The notes below the pieces were generated by a model, which saw only the letters and a program-made list of their open reading frames with translations, ran no database searches and had not been told where the DNA came from. A stretch of 64,000 nt of DNA from Archangium lansingense (lineage in GTDB: Bacteria; Myxococcota; Myxococcia; Myxococcales; Myxococcaceae), in the NCBI RefSeq assembly GCF_026626635.1, contig NZ_JAPNKA010000001.1, positions 1,116,001-1,180,000 of the forward strand, written 5' to 3'. This document shows positions 29,868 through 38,322 of the stretch, piece by piece. The position numbers and the translations under genes are program-made. The first letter of the stretch is position 1. Each line of letters begins with the position of its first letter.

Positions 29868-29970
29868 CCCCTTGCGGCCCCCCGCCCGCCCTGTCTTCTT
29901 CGTTCATCTGGCGGGGAAGGGCAAACCTTGGTGTGGGCCTGCGAACAGGCGGGCGCCGCGTATCCATCCC

Positions 29971-30029
29971 CGGTGGAGGTGGGAATCCACCGAATCGTGG
30001 GCAGAGTGGGGGCGCCCGGTGTAACACCG
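29971..30029. promoter_or_regulatory. Two CGGTG/CACCG inverted repeats upstream of the coiled-coil gene
   Basis: CGGTGGA-8 bases-TCCACCG (29971-29992) and CGGTG-TAA-CACCG (30017-30029) share the same half-site. They lie in the 190-bp interval between the sigma-54 activator and the divergent membrane coiled-coil gene. Binding by the activator's N-terminal HTH is a testable guess. Confidence 0.35.
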
Positions 30030-30058
30030 TGAAGTAACGCCGCCGCCGGGAGACAGCC

Positions 30059-31258
30059 ATGGCTCCGCAACCGCCCCCTCCGCCGCCCGAGTTGCCCCTC
30101 CAGAAGCACCTGCGCCGCATGATGGAGGCCCTCGCCGAGGGCCAGAAGCGCCATGCCCAATGGAAGGAGATGTGGGAGCGCCAGCACGCAGAGGAACTGG
30201 AGCGCTGGGCGCAGAAGCACGCCAAGGGGGTGGAGAAGGGGGTGGAGCAGTGGGCCGAGGGGGTGGAGCGGTGGGCGGAGCGGCACGCCGAGGGGGTGGA
30301 GCGGTGGGCCAAGGGGGTGGAGAAGTGGGCGGAGCACATGGGCTCGATGGGCGAGCACATGGAGAAGAAGGAGCGCCGCAAGTGGGAGCGGCGCATGGCG
30401 AAGGAGCGGTGGCGCGAGGAGCAGCGCGCCCGGAGGCGGCAGCGGGAGCTCGAGGACGCCAACCCGATGATGGGGTGGGTGTTCGCGCTGGCCGCGTTGG
30501 TGATGGTGGCGATGGCGATCCGCCTGCCCGATAAGTGGTGGCTCGTCTTCGTGGCGTTGGGCATGGGGGCGGCGTCGGCGGGCATCCTGGGCCGGGCTCG
30601 GCAGCTCCGGCTCCAGCAGGGGGAGAAGCAGGGCACGGCCTTGCAGGAGGAGGCCCGGGACGAGGAGCCCGAGGCCCCGGACAGGGCGGAAGTGCCCCAA
30701 CAGATGGAGGACCCCCGGACGGCGCGAGTGGACACGCTGTGCGACAAGTTGCTGGTGGAGCTGCGCACGGGGCCGGGGGTGCTGAAGGACGTGGTGCACC
30801 AGCCGGAGCAGACGGTGGAGGGGCTGCGTAAGAGCTGCCACGAGCTGGCGCGCCGGGAGCGGGAGCTGCGCGCGTTGAGCCCGCCCGAGGAGGAGCGCCG
30901 GTTGGAGGCGGAGCGCGCGAGGCTGGCGGCGCGGGTGGAGTCCGAGAGCGACGCGGTGGTGAAGGAGCGGCTGGAGGGGACGCTGTGGCTGTTGGACGAG
31001 CAGCGCAAGCAGCGGGCGGAGCTGGCCACGGCGGCTTCGCGGCTGGAGGCCGAGCACATGCGCCTGTACTACACGCTTGAGAATCTCTACACGCAGGTGC
31101 TGCGAGTGCGCTCGGCGGACGCGGCGGGAGCGGACGTGGCGGGGGCGGGGCTGCGCCGGAGCGTGGAGCAGCTCGGCCTGGAGATGGACGCGGTGGCCGA
31201 GGCCCTGGAGGAAGTCCACCGCGACGCACCGCCCCGAGGGCGGGTGCCTACTCGTTAG
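30059..31258 (+). CDS. Membrane-anchored coiled-coil protein with short tandem repeats
   Basis: 399 residues. A Pro-rich N-terminus is followed (residues 45-95) by a run of repeats of the type (K/E)GVE(R/K/Q)WA(E/K), with Trp at regular spacing. Two transmembrane helices near residues 138-182 (MMGWVFALAALVMVAMAI and WWLVFVALGMGAASAGIL) are followed by an Arg/Glu-rich coiled coil to the end. No catalytic motif. Both ends are probably cytoplasmic. The stop codon lies inside an 18-bp sequence that is repeated 2.4 kb downstream (see island). Function unknown. Confidence 0.75.
   Translation: MAPQPPPPPPELPLQKHLRRMMEALAEGQKRHAQWKEMWERQHAEELERWAQKHAKGVEKGVEQWAEGVERWAERHAEGVERWAKGVEKWAEHMGSMGEHMEKKERRKWERRMAKERWREEQRARRRQRELEDANPMMGWVFALAALVMVAMAIRLPDKWWLVFVALGMGAASAGILGRARQLRLQQGEKQGTALQEEARDEEPEAPDRAEVPQQMEDPRTARVDTLCDKLLVELRTGPGVLKDVVHQPEQTVEGLRKSCHELARRERELRALSPPEEERRLEAERARLAARVESESDAVVKERLEGTLWLLDEQRKQRAELATAASRLEAEHMRLYYTLENLYTQVLRVRSADAAGADVAGAGLRRSVEQLGLEMDAVAEALEEVHRDAPPRGRVPTR
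31241..31258 (+). repeat. Left 18-bp direct repeat bounding the island
   Basis: CGGGTGCCTACTCGTTAG, identical to 33667-33684. It encodes the last residues (RVPTR) and the stop of the membrane coiled-coil gene. Looks like an attachment site or a target-site duplication. Confidence 0.8.
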
Positions 31259-31314
31259 TATTTCCTGAATCTGAAGTGTGACCGATACATGGCCGCTGGG
31301 ATGGCACTTTGAAT

Positions 31315-32072
31315 ATGGCTTCCGAACTTGATGCGGTGCTGGCGGAAATCGATGACGTGTTGTCTCGTTATGAAGCGATGCGAGCGAGATCAGAGTACGA
31401 TGACTGCTCCGACCAAAAAGAAGAGCTTCCTGAAGTGGTTGCTTTGATGGCGGCAGCAATCGACAGACTTGCGCCAGAGGGCGGCCATTATCGGGAGAGT
31501 GCGAGGATGGCGACCAAGGGAGGCCCGCAGCGCTCCTAAGTGTCTTTTCTCATGTTCAAGGACAGAGTGTGGTCCCCAGGTTGATTGATACTGTCGAACA
31601 GGCTATCGGTGTGTATGAAAGTCTGGGGCGGGGGGCTGGGATTGTACAGTTGCCTAGCTCTGGAGCATTCGAGATAGAGGGTGCTATTTTGCGTGCGCTG
31701 CGCCCCGCGTTTCAGACTGGCGTGCCCAGTGATGAGAAGACCGTTCAGAATGCGATTGAAGTGATTCTGCGCTCGATAGGTGTCGAATTCACGCGCGAGC
31801 AAGAGCGTGTTCCGGTTGGTGCGAGAGCATTTGTGCCAGATTTCGTTGTTGATGCGGATGATTTGGTGATTGAGGCAAAGGTGGTGACGGCGAAGCATTC
31901 GCTCAGCGCGGTTCAAGAGGAAATAACGAGTGATGTTGCTGCATATCGTACTCGATGGAAGCGGATCTTGTTCGTGATCTATGATTGTGGGGGCTTCATT
32001 CATGATCCTGAGCGGATGCGCTCGGAAAACACGAGACAGTTTGGTGTGTCTGTGCTTGTCGTGAAGCACTGA
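31315..32072 (+). pseudogene. PD-(D/E)XK nuclease-like gene, apparently frameshifted
   Basis: Two frames appear to belong to one gene. The first (31315-31539) gives ELDAVLAEIDDVLSRYEAMRARSE and AIDRLAPEGGHYRESAR, a helical N-terminal region of a type often seen ahead of nuclease domains. Around 31517-31530 the frame must shift by one base; the second frame then continues through LIDTVEQAIGVYESLG to a nuclease core FVPDFVVDADDLVIEAKVV, matching the PD...(D/E)xK pattern, and ends KH at 32072. If the frames are independent genes, the second starts at a GTG at 31569. Base composition is clearly poorer in GC than the flanking genes. It is the first gene inside the repeat-bounded island. A defence or toxin role is inference. 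Confidence 0.6.
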
Positions 32073-32193
32073 GTTGTTGGTAGCCATTCACCGGCCGGAT
32101 CTCGGCTGGCGGGGCTGCTGAGCGTCGGACGGCGGGCGGGAGGGCGATCGACGGTGGCCGCAGGCGCGTGAGACATCATTGTGCGTGGAGGCG

Positions 32194-32450
32194 ATGGACC
32201 CCAAGGAAGCGCGTATCGCGGAGCTGGAAGCGGGCGAGATGTCGCAGGCGCTCGCGCCACCGAAGCCCTCGCCTACGTGCGGGCCTCGGAGGCGGCCAAC
32301 GCCGACGAGACGGGGTTTGCGCAGGGACGAGAGGTCGGACGGGCCTGCCGCGCATGGCTGTGGGTAGTGGCCACTGCGCTGATGGTGGTGTTCCACATCG
32401 CCACAAGCAGGAAAAGTGCGCGTCCAAGCTCGGCCCGGTGGGATTACCGG
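32194..32450 (+). pseudogene. IS66-type transposase relic
   Basis: Two fragments in different frames match an IS66 transposase. The first (from 32194) reads MDPKEARIAELEA, like the N-terminal leucine-zipper part. The second, in another frame, reads ANADETGFAQGR and RAWLWVVATALMVVFHIATSR, corresponding to the DDE core around the first catalytic Asp. Almost all the rest of the element is missing and no terminal inverted repeats are evident. It fills the gene-free gap between the nuclease and the soluble partner gene. Confidence 0.7.
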
Positions 32451-32456
32451 GGAGAC

Positions 32457-33041
32457 TCACCAGCGGTACGGCGTGAAGAGGCAATCGATGAGCCGCGCTT
32501 CGCCGAGCCCGAAGTTAGCCGTCTGCGGCACGAGGTCCGGCACGGGGGTGAGGAGGACGTCGTTGGGCAGGCGGGTGAAACCGAAGGTGGACTCGATGAG
32601 CGCAGCGAGTCTGGTCTCGTGAGGCTGGAACTCAAGAGGGAATGGCGGCAGGCGCAGCCAGTAGCCCTCCTCTCTGGGGGCATTCCTATCTGTATGGGAA
32701 GCGTAGAGGGCGTACACCGGGGAGAGTTGGCTTAGCAGGCAGACGACGCAGTCGTATCGGGGGTCCCCTGTCTTGAATCCCGGGAGAGAGACACGGACGC
32801 TGTAGCAGGGGTCCAGCAGGGGCACCGTGGTGTCCCAGAGTGAGCAGTCTGGGAACTCATGACGGAGCTGCGGGATGAACGCCTCCCAGGTAGGTGAGGG
32901 CGTCTCATGGACCCGCAGCAGTGTTCTGAGCCTCTGGACCTCTTCTGACGCCTTGTATTGAGGCTCGTCGACGAGAAGTCCCGCCGGGTAGTAGCGGTGG
33001 ACAAGCTGGACGAGTGCGTCGGCTGTCAGCTCCGGATTCAT
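32457..33041 (-). CDS. Hypothetical soluble protein, partner of upstream lipoprotein
   Basis: 194 residues, no signal peptide or membrane helix. Features include ALVQLVHRYYPAGL at the N-terminus, a Cys pair in YDCVVCLLSQLSPVYALYASH and a C-terminal DCLFTPYRW. I do not recognise the family. It lies 82 bases downstream of a small lipoprotein gene on the same strand. In myxobacteria, such lipoprotein plus cytosolic-protein pairs are often toxin/immunity cassettes, so an immunity role is a possibility, not a conclusion. Confidence 0.55.
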   Translation of the reverse strand: MNPELTADALVQLVHRYYPAGLLVDEPQYKASEEVQRLRTLLRVHETPSPTWEAFIPQLRHEFPDCSLWDTTVPLLDPCYSVRVSLPGFKTGDPRYDCVVCLLSQLSPVYALYASHTDRNAPREEGYWLRLPPFPLEFQPHETRLAALIESTFGFTRLPNDVLLTPVPDLVPQTANFGLGEARLIDCLFTPYRW

Positions 33042-33123
33042 GAATGCGGCTTCCCGATGGGCTTGCGTTCGAGAGGGCGTCCGGCCCTTGTGCTTCGTGC
33101 GATACGGGCGGGGCTTCCTGGTT

Positions 33124-33606
33124 TCACGGAAAGGTCGACCGTGGGACGCCCACCCGCTGAAAGCCCGTGACCCGAGCGCCAGGGATAGGGCCGATCACCG
33201 GCTCCGCCAGGATGCTCTGCATGTGGGCCCTGAACCGATGGCAGGCGAGAGCGGTTGGAATTTGCTCCCGCAGGACGATGCGTGCGGCCTTGTCAGCCGC
33301 CCTGGCGGCCTCCGCTTGTGCGAATTCATCCAGTACCCACCCATTCCCATTCCTTTCAGGAACGCCGACCTCGATGTCGCAGGTGGCGGTCGGGGAAAAG
33401 ACGGGAGAAATCCTGCCCAACAGGATGAGCACCTGGGCAACCTTCCATCCCCCTGGTTCCGGTGCAGGACCGCTGTAGGGCACGACATTCTGGAACTGGA
33501 ACATGGACGGCGGGATGTGGCCGCCGACGCAAGCGAGCTGAGTCGCTCCGAGAAGCGCCAGCGACAGCAAAATCCCACGTGCGGCGACCAAAAGCCGGAG
33601 ATGCAT
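33124..33606 (-). CDS. Small lipoprotein in the island
   Basis: 160 residues. A signal peptide (MHLRLLVAARGILLSLALLG) runs to a Cys in QLACVGG. The middle has SPTATCDIEVGVPERN and the C-terminal half AQAEAARAADKAARIVL then IPTALACHRF and GARVTGFQ. A very good ribosome site (AAAGGAGG, 5 bases) supports the start at 33606. I do not recognise a named domain. It is the first gene of a two-gene unit with the soluble protein downstream and lies just inside the right boundary repeat of the island. Confidence 0.6.
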   Translation of the reverse strand: MHLRLLVAARGILLSLALLGATQLACVGGHIPPSMFQFQNVVPYSGPAPEPGGWKVAQVLILLGRISPVFSPTATCDIEVGVPERNGNGWVLDEFAQAEAARAADKAARIVLREQIPTALACHRFRAHMQSILAEPVIGPIPGARVTGFQRVGVPRSTFP

Positions 33607-33666
33607 ATGGCCTCCTTTGTCGCGGACAGTGTGCGGATGGGCTCTGGCCTCCGATGCCTTTCGTTC

Positions 33667-33684
33667 CGGGTGCCTACTCGTTAG
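33667..33684 (+). repeat. Right 18-bp direct repeat bounding the island
   Basis: Identical to 31241-31258. On the minus strand it contains the last codons and TAG stop of the dehydrogenase gene. Removing 31259-33684 would leave one copy serving as the 3' ends of both convergent genes. Confidence 0.8.
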
Positions 33685-35086
33685 CCTGGGCCGGTGTCTG
33701 CGCGGGCGCCGGGGCGGACGGATTCGACAGGCGCACCGTCTTGATGTTGAGGAACTCGAGCAGCCCGTGGCGCGCCAGCTCGCGCCCGTGGCCCGAGGCC
33801 TTCACCCCGCCGAAGGGCAGGCGCGGATCACTCGCCACCATGCCGTTGACGGCCACCGTGCCGGCCTCCAGCCCGTCGATGAAGAAGCGCTGCTCGGCCT
33901 CGTCGCGCGTCCACACGCTCGAGCCCAGCCCGTAGGGGGAGTCATTGGCGATGCGCAGCGCGTCTCGGGCGTCCTTCGCGCGGAAGAGCACCGCCACCGG
34001 GCCGAACATCTCCTCCGTATAGGCCGGGGAGCCCGGCGGAGGATTCGCCAACACGGTGGGCGGGTACCAGAAGCCCGGCCCCGAGGGTTTGAGTCCGCCC
34101 AGCAGCAGCCGGGCTCCCGCCGCCACGCTGCGCTCCACCTGATCATGCAGTCCGTCGCGGATGCTCACCATCGCGAGCGGGCCCACCTCCGTCTTCGCGT
34201 CCTGTGGATCTCCCACCACGGCGCGGCGCATCCGCTCGACGAAGCGGCGCTCGAACTCCTCATAGATGGGCTGGGTGACGATGAAGCGCTTGGCGGCAAT
34301 GCAGGACTGGCCGTTGTTGATGAGGCGGGCCTTCACCGCCGTCTCCACCGCCCTGTCCAGGTCCGCGCTGGGCAGCACCACGAACGGGTCGCTCCCGCCC
34401 AGCTCCAGCACCACCTTCTTGAGCTGCTGGCCCGAGCGCTGGCCCACGTCCCGCCCGGCGCCCTCGCTGCCGGTGAGCGTCACCGCCCGGATGCGCGGGT
34501 CCTCAATCAGCCGGCGCACCCCCGCCACGTCCACCAGCAGCGACTGGAACACCCCCTGGGGGAAACCCGCGCGCAGGAAGAGCTCCTCCAGCGCGAGCGC
34601 ACACTGCGGCACGTTGTGCGCGTGCTTGAGCAGCCCCACGTTGCCGGCCATGAGCGCGGGGGCGGCGAAGCGCACCACCTGCCAGAAGGGGAAGTTCCAC
34701 GGCATGATGGCCAGCACCGGCCCGAGCGGCTGGTAGCGCACGAAGCTCGTGTCCGGCGGGGTGTCCACCGGCTCGTCCGCGAGGAAGCGCTCGGCGTTCT
34801 CCGCGTAGTAGTGGCAGGCCGTGGCGCACTTCCGGGCCTCGGCGCGCGCCGCCTCCAGCGGCTTGCCCATCTCCTGCGTCATCATCCGCCCGTAGGCGTC
34901 CGCCTCCCCCTCCAGCAGCTCCGCCGCACGCCGCATCCACCCGGCGCGCTCGGCCAGCGAGGTGTGGCGAAAGGTGCGGAACGTCTCCTCGGCCCTCCTC
35001 AACCTCGCCTCCACCTCCTCCGGTGTGTGGGCAGGGAAGATGCGCAGCGTCTTGCCGGTAGTGGGGTCGATGGTGGCGAAGCTCAT
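33674..35086 (-). CDS. NAD(P)-dependent succinate-semialdehyde-type dehydrogenase
   Basis: 470 residues of the aldehyde dehydrogenase superfamily. [28 protein letters not shown], the general base Glu in LELGGSDPF and the catalytic Cys in NNGQSC are all present, as is [18 protein letters not shown] and [19 protein letters not shown] favour the succinate-semialdehyde/GabD-like branch, but substrate is not certain. GGAGGAG lies before the ATG at 35086. The 3' end coincides with the right boundary repeat of the accessory island. The C-terminal Pro/Ala tail ([15 protein letters not shown]) is an extension beyond the usual end. Confidence 0.88.
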   Translation of the reverse strand: MSFATIDPTTGKTLRIFPAHTPEEVEARLRRAEETFRTFRHTSLAERAGWMRRAAELLEGEADAYGRMMTQEMGKPLEAARAEARKCATACHYYAENAERFLADEPVDTPPDTSFVRYQPLGPVLAIMPWNFPFWQVVRFAAPALMAGNVGLLKHAHNVPQCALALEELFLRAGFPQGVFQSLLVDVAGVRRLIEDPRIRAVTLTGSEGAGRDVGQRSGQQLKKVVLELGGSDPFVVLPSADLDRAVETAVKARLINNGQSCIAAKRFIVTQPIYEEFERRFVERMRRAVVGDPQDAKTEVGPLAMVSIRDGLHDQVERSVAAGARLLLGGLKPSGPGFWYPPTVLANPPPGSPAYTEEMFGPVAVLFRAKDARDALRIANDSPYGLGSSVWTRDEAEQRFFIDGLEAGTVAVNGMVASDPRLPFGGVKASGHGRELARHGLLEFLNIKTVRLSNPSAPAPAQTPAQANE

Positions 35087-35307
35087 GGGGCTCTCCTCCA
35101 GGGGCGCGAAGTGTGGGCGCGGCTCCCCGAAGGCCACAAGACGCAGTTGAGGCCCCCGTTCACGCCTTCACGCGGCCTTCCGGACAGGGGTGTCGCGACT
35201 CTCGGACTTCAGAGAGGACAAGGCTGTCATGCCTCGCCGTGATTTCATGTTTTCTGATTCAATCTTGAAGCATGAGTTTCAGTTTCGACACGTTATCTCC
35301 GTCCCCT

Positions 35308-35337
35308 TTGAAAATCGGGCTTTCCTTTGTTTAGTAT
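35308..35337 (+). promoter_or_regulatory. Predicted promoter in the 418-bp gap before the hydrolase gene
   Basis: TTGAAA (35308-35313), 18 bases, TAGTAT (35332-35337), in an AT-rich patch (35240-35340) within high-GC DNA. It would drive the alpha/beta hydrolase gene, leaving a leader of about 160 bases. I see no gene elsewhere in 35087-35504 and no riboswitch that I recognise. Confidence 0.5.
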
Positions 35338-35504
35338 AGGCGTCATGTTTCAGCGGTGACGGTACGTTCGTGAGGGCGTTCCAGTCTTTTCGCGGGCTTG
35401 GGGGGTTGGCGTGGTTCCTGCTCTCTGGCTTGTGCAAGTGGGGCTGGCTGGGTGGCAGCAACGTTGCTTCTTCAGCCATGTAGAAACTCTTTTTTGAGGA
35501 ACAC

Positions 35505-36941
35505 ATGCGCTTCAATCTCCGCCACATCGTCCCGATCGCCCTGCTCTCGCTGGTGGGCTGCGGTGCCGAGACTTCCGAGTCCGAGGAGCTGTCCGCCACG
35601 GCCGAGGAGGTGGGGCAGGCGCAGTCCATGCTCCAGGCCTCGGATTGCTCGAGCTGCCTGGCTGGGACGGAGGGCGCGCGCTTCATCAGCGGCTTCGAGC
35701 GCGAGCGGGTGCAGGGTGACATCTACCACTACAGCATCCGCCTGCAGGTGGGCCGCTCGGCCCACGACATCATCACCCTGCACCGCGTGGTGAAGGAGCG
35801 GCTCGCCTGGTGGCCGGTGCGCGCCCCCGAGTCCATCTTCATGGTGCATGGCGACGCCTGGAACTTCCAGGGCGCCTTCATGGCCAGCACGCTGACGGCG
35901 ACGGTGAACAAGAAGCAGTCCATCGCCGTGTACCTGGCGGACCAGGGCGTGGACGTGTGGGGCATCGATCAGCGCTGGACGCACGTGCCGGAGGGGACGC
36001 AGGACTTCTCCTTCATGGCGGGCTGGAACCTGGGCACGCACGCCCAGGACGTGGGCACGGGCCTGACGGTGGCGCGGGCGGTGCGCGCGCTGACGGGCAG
36101 CGGCGCCGGGAAGATGAACCTGCTGGGCTGGAGCCGTGGGGCCACGGTGTCCTACGCCTACATGAGCGCGGAGACGCAGCTGCCGCAGGGCCTGCGCAAC
36201 GTGAGCGGCTTCATCCCGGTGGACATGGTGCTGAAGTTCGGGCCGGAGGGCGAGCAGCAGCGCCAGTGGGCCTGCGTGCGCGCGGCGGTGGGGGACCTGG
36301 TGCTGCAGTCGGGGCGCGTCGAGGGCAACCTGGGCGGGCCCGGCGCGGGCGTGACCATCCAGCAGGTGGGTCAGGCCGCCATCACCTATCCGGACTTCCC
36401 CGCGCAGGTGCCTGGCGTCGAGCTGCCGCCGATGACCTACCGGGAGCTCGGCCGCACCGTGGGAGCGGCGACCTTCTCGCTCCTCACCAATGAGGAGTTC
36501 GGTATCCAGCCGTCGGTGCCCTACTACCACTTCTCCGCGGGTGAGTTCTCCACGACGACGGGCCTGCCGACGGAGCTGAAGCACCTGGAGAGTGACCGGC
36601 AGTTCTTCGACTTCCTCGCCTCCGCGCGTCCCTACCAGAGCTTCATGGAGCAGGTGGAGAGCGACCGGATGATGTGCGGCGATACGAGCCTGCCGTATGA
36701 CGATCACCTGTCGCAGGTGAAGGTGCCGGTGCTGTACGTGGGCGCCGCGGGTGGCTTCGGCAGCTACGGCGTGCACAGCGCGAAGCAGCTGGGTAGCAAG
36801 GACGTGAGCGTTCTCCTGGTGAAGAAGTATCAGTCGGACGAGTACCGTCTCCTCGACTATGGCCATGCGGACCTGTTCCTGGCCAGTGGGGCGGAGCAGG
36901 ACGTGTGGGCCCCCATCCTGAAGTGGATGAAGAAGCACTGA
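35505..36941 (+). CDS. Alpha/beta-hydrolase lipoprotein
   Basis: 478 residues. Lipobox LVGC, then a Glu/Ser-rich linker. The hydrolase fold shows IFMVHGDAWN (oxyanion region), the nucleophile elbow GWSRG, and a late DYGHADLF carrying the catalytic His; the acid is probably within VPVLYVGAAGG or nearby. An insertion between the elbow and the acid (about residues 240-400) forms a large cap. Substrate unknown; family includes lipases and esterases. GAGGAACAC precedes the ATG. A clear intrinsic terminator follows the stop. Confidence 0.8.
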   Translation: MRFNLRHIVPIALLSLVGCGAETSESEELSATAEEVGQAQSMLQASDCSSCLAGTEGARFISGFERERVQGDIYHYSIRLQVGRSAHDIITLHRVVKERLAWWPVRAPESIFMVHGDAWNFQGAFMASTLTATVNKKQSIAVYLADQGVDVWGIDQRWTHVPEGTQDFSFMAGWNLGTHAQDVGTGLTVARAVRALTGSGAGKMNLLGWSRGATVSYAYMSAETQLPQGLRNVSGFIPVDMVLKFGPEGEQQRQWACVRAAVGDLVLQSGRVEGNLGGPGAGVTIQQVGQAAITYPDFPAQVPGVELPPMTYRELGRTVGAATFSLLTNEEFGIQPSVPYYHFSAGEFSTTTGLPTELKHLESDRQFFDFLASARPYQSFMEQVESDRMMCGDTSLPYDDHLSQVKVPVLYVGAAGGFGSYGVHSAKQLGSKDVSVLLVKKYQSDEYRLLDYGHADLFLASGAEQDVWAPILKWMKKH

Positions 36942-36972
36942 GTCTCGGGAGCGCTGCCGTCGCCCCGGTGCC

Positions 36973-37007
36973 CGGGCCTCGCGGAGACGCGGGGCCCGTT
37001 TTTTATT
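36973..37007 (+). terminator. Intrinsic terminator
   Basis: CGGGCCTCGCG-GAGA-CGCGGGGCCCG, an 11-bp stem with one T-G pair and a tetraloop, followed by TTTTTTATT. It lies 31 bases after the hydrolase stop. Textbook Rho-independent terminator. Confidence 0.92.
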
Positions 37008-37095
37008 GTCGGGAGCATGGGTCTCCTGGCGGTGGCGGGATTGCCGGCGATCTCGGGGGCGTGCTGAGTTCGGGGCCCATTACAAGGACCCGACC

Positions 37096-37476
37096 ATGAC
37101 CGTCCGCTTCAATCACACCATCATCGCCGCGAAGGACAAGGAGCGCTCCGCGCGGTTCCTCGCCGAGCTTCTCGGGCTCCCCGAGCCGCAACCCCTCGGG
37201 CACTTCCTGGCGGTCAAGCTGGATGACGGGGTGTCGCTCGACTACATCCAGACCGACATCGACTTCATCGGCCAGCACTACGCCTTCCTCGTGTCGGAGG
37301 ACGTGTTCGACTCCCTCATCGCCAAGATTCGCGACCGCGGAATCGAACACTGGGCCGACCCACGAGGCCAGCGCCGGGGTGAGATCAACACCAACGACGG
37401 GGGCCGCGGGGTCTACTTCCAGGACCCCTCGGGCCACTACATGGAGGCCCTCACCGTTCCCTATGGCGGCTGGTGA
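37096..37476 (+). CDS. VOC-family (glyoxalase/bleomycin-resistance-like) protein
   Basis: 126 residues, a two-module beta-alpha-beta-beta-beta VOC fold. NHTIIAAKDKERSARFLAELLG begins module one, VYFQDPSGHYMEALTVPYG ends module two with the usual metal-ligand Glu (ME). HFLAVKLDDGVSLDYI and QHYAFLVSEDVFDSL fill the centre. AAGGA lies 7 bases before the ATG at 37096. Substrate cannot be told from the sequence. Confidence 0.88.
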   Translation: MTVRFNHTIIAAKDKERSARFLAELLGLPEPQPLGHFLAVKLDDGVSLDYIQTDIDFIGQHYAFLVSEDVFDSLIAKIRDRGIEHWADPRGQRRGEINTNDGGRGVYFQDPSGHYMEALTVPYGGW

Positions 37477-37572
37477 GCCTGCCGCGGCCTCCAGCTCCGC
37501 GCGCTCGTACCGCTCCTTTGGGGGGACTCCCCGCCCTTGTCCGGCTCCTTAGATTGTGAGCCCGCGCCCGGG

Positions 37573-38298
37573 ATGGCCCCGGGCCGAGCGAGGGCCACCG
37601 TGGTCGACAACATCTGGACCGAGTTCGCGAGGAGCTACGATGCCATCTGCTCCCAGCTCAACTGCTACCGCCGGATGGTCGCGAAGATTCTGCGCGACAC
37701 CGAGGGACGCAAGTACATCATCGACGCAGGGTGTGGGACGGGGCTGGTGAGCCAGCCGCTCGTCGAGCGCGGGCACACGGTGGTGGGCTTCGACAACAAC
37801 CCGGTGATGCTCGGACTGGCCGTGGGCAAGCAGGCCCGGGCGCCCGAGGAGGCGCGCTGGCGTTGGAAGGTGCTGGAGGGAGACGTGCGCAGCTTCCCCC
37901 GAGAGGTGCCGGGCGAGGCGGATGCGGTGCTGCTCAACAACGTCCTCTTCTACGTGCGCGAGCCGGAGCAGGTGCTGCGCCAGAGCCTCGAGCACCTCAA
38001 GCCGGGCGGCGTGGTCATCGCCACCGGTCCCCGGCAGCGGCCGGACTTGCGCAAGGTGATGGTGAATTCCATCGAGGAGTGGAAGGCGGAGGGGCGCTGG
38101 GATGAGGCGCTGCAGGCCGCCACCACCTACCATGTCGATATCACGCGCCGGCTGGTCACCGATCCCAACGAGATGGTGACCTTCTTCGAGCCGGACGTGC
38201 TGGTGGACACGCTGCGGCGCCTGGGCTTCTCGCGCGCGCTCGCGGCCGACAGCGACGACTACTACGGCGAGAACTACTACGTCTGCATGGCGCGGTAG
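37573..38298 (+). CDS. Class I SAM-dependent methyltransferase
   Basis: 241 residues. Motif I is YIIDAGCGTGLVSQPL, motif II region VVGFDNNPVML, motif III/IV region GEADAVLLNNVLFYV, and motif V LKPGGVVIATG. The N-terminus WTEFARSYDAICSQLNCYRRMV is the usual helical cap of the UbiE/BioC-like group. The C-terminal DDYYGENYYVCMAR carries Tyr residues that may line the substrate pocket. The open frame extends to a TTG at 37537; I prefer the ATG at 37573. Substrate unknown. Confidence 0.85.
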   Translation: MAPGRARATVVDNIWTEFARSYDAICSQLNCYRRMVAKILRDTEGRKYIIDAGCGTGLVSQPLVERGHTVVGFDNNPVMLGLAVGKQARAPEEARWRWKVLEGDVRSFPREVPGEADAVLLNNVLFYVREPEQVLRQSLEHLKPGGVVIATGPRQRPDLRKVMVNSIEEWKAEGRWDEALQAATTYHVDITRRLVTDPNEMVTFFEPDVLVDTLRRLGFSRALAADSDDYYGENYYVCMAR

Positions 38299-38322
38299 GC
38301 GCCGGGCACCGCCGCGCTGGGG

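Noticed and set aside
29933..29950. Sigma-54 promoter (GG...GC elements)
   Set aside because: The distance between GG and GC is one base short of the required ten, and flanking consensus bases are missing.
30200..30350. CRISPR-like array
   Set aside because: The repeats are back to back with no spacers and lie in frame inside a coding sequence.
32181..32735. 184-residue plus-strand ORF
   Set aside because: Its first part is the IS66 relic and the rest is antisense to the soluble partner gene; not a real gene.
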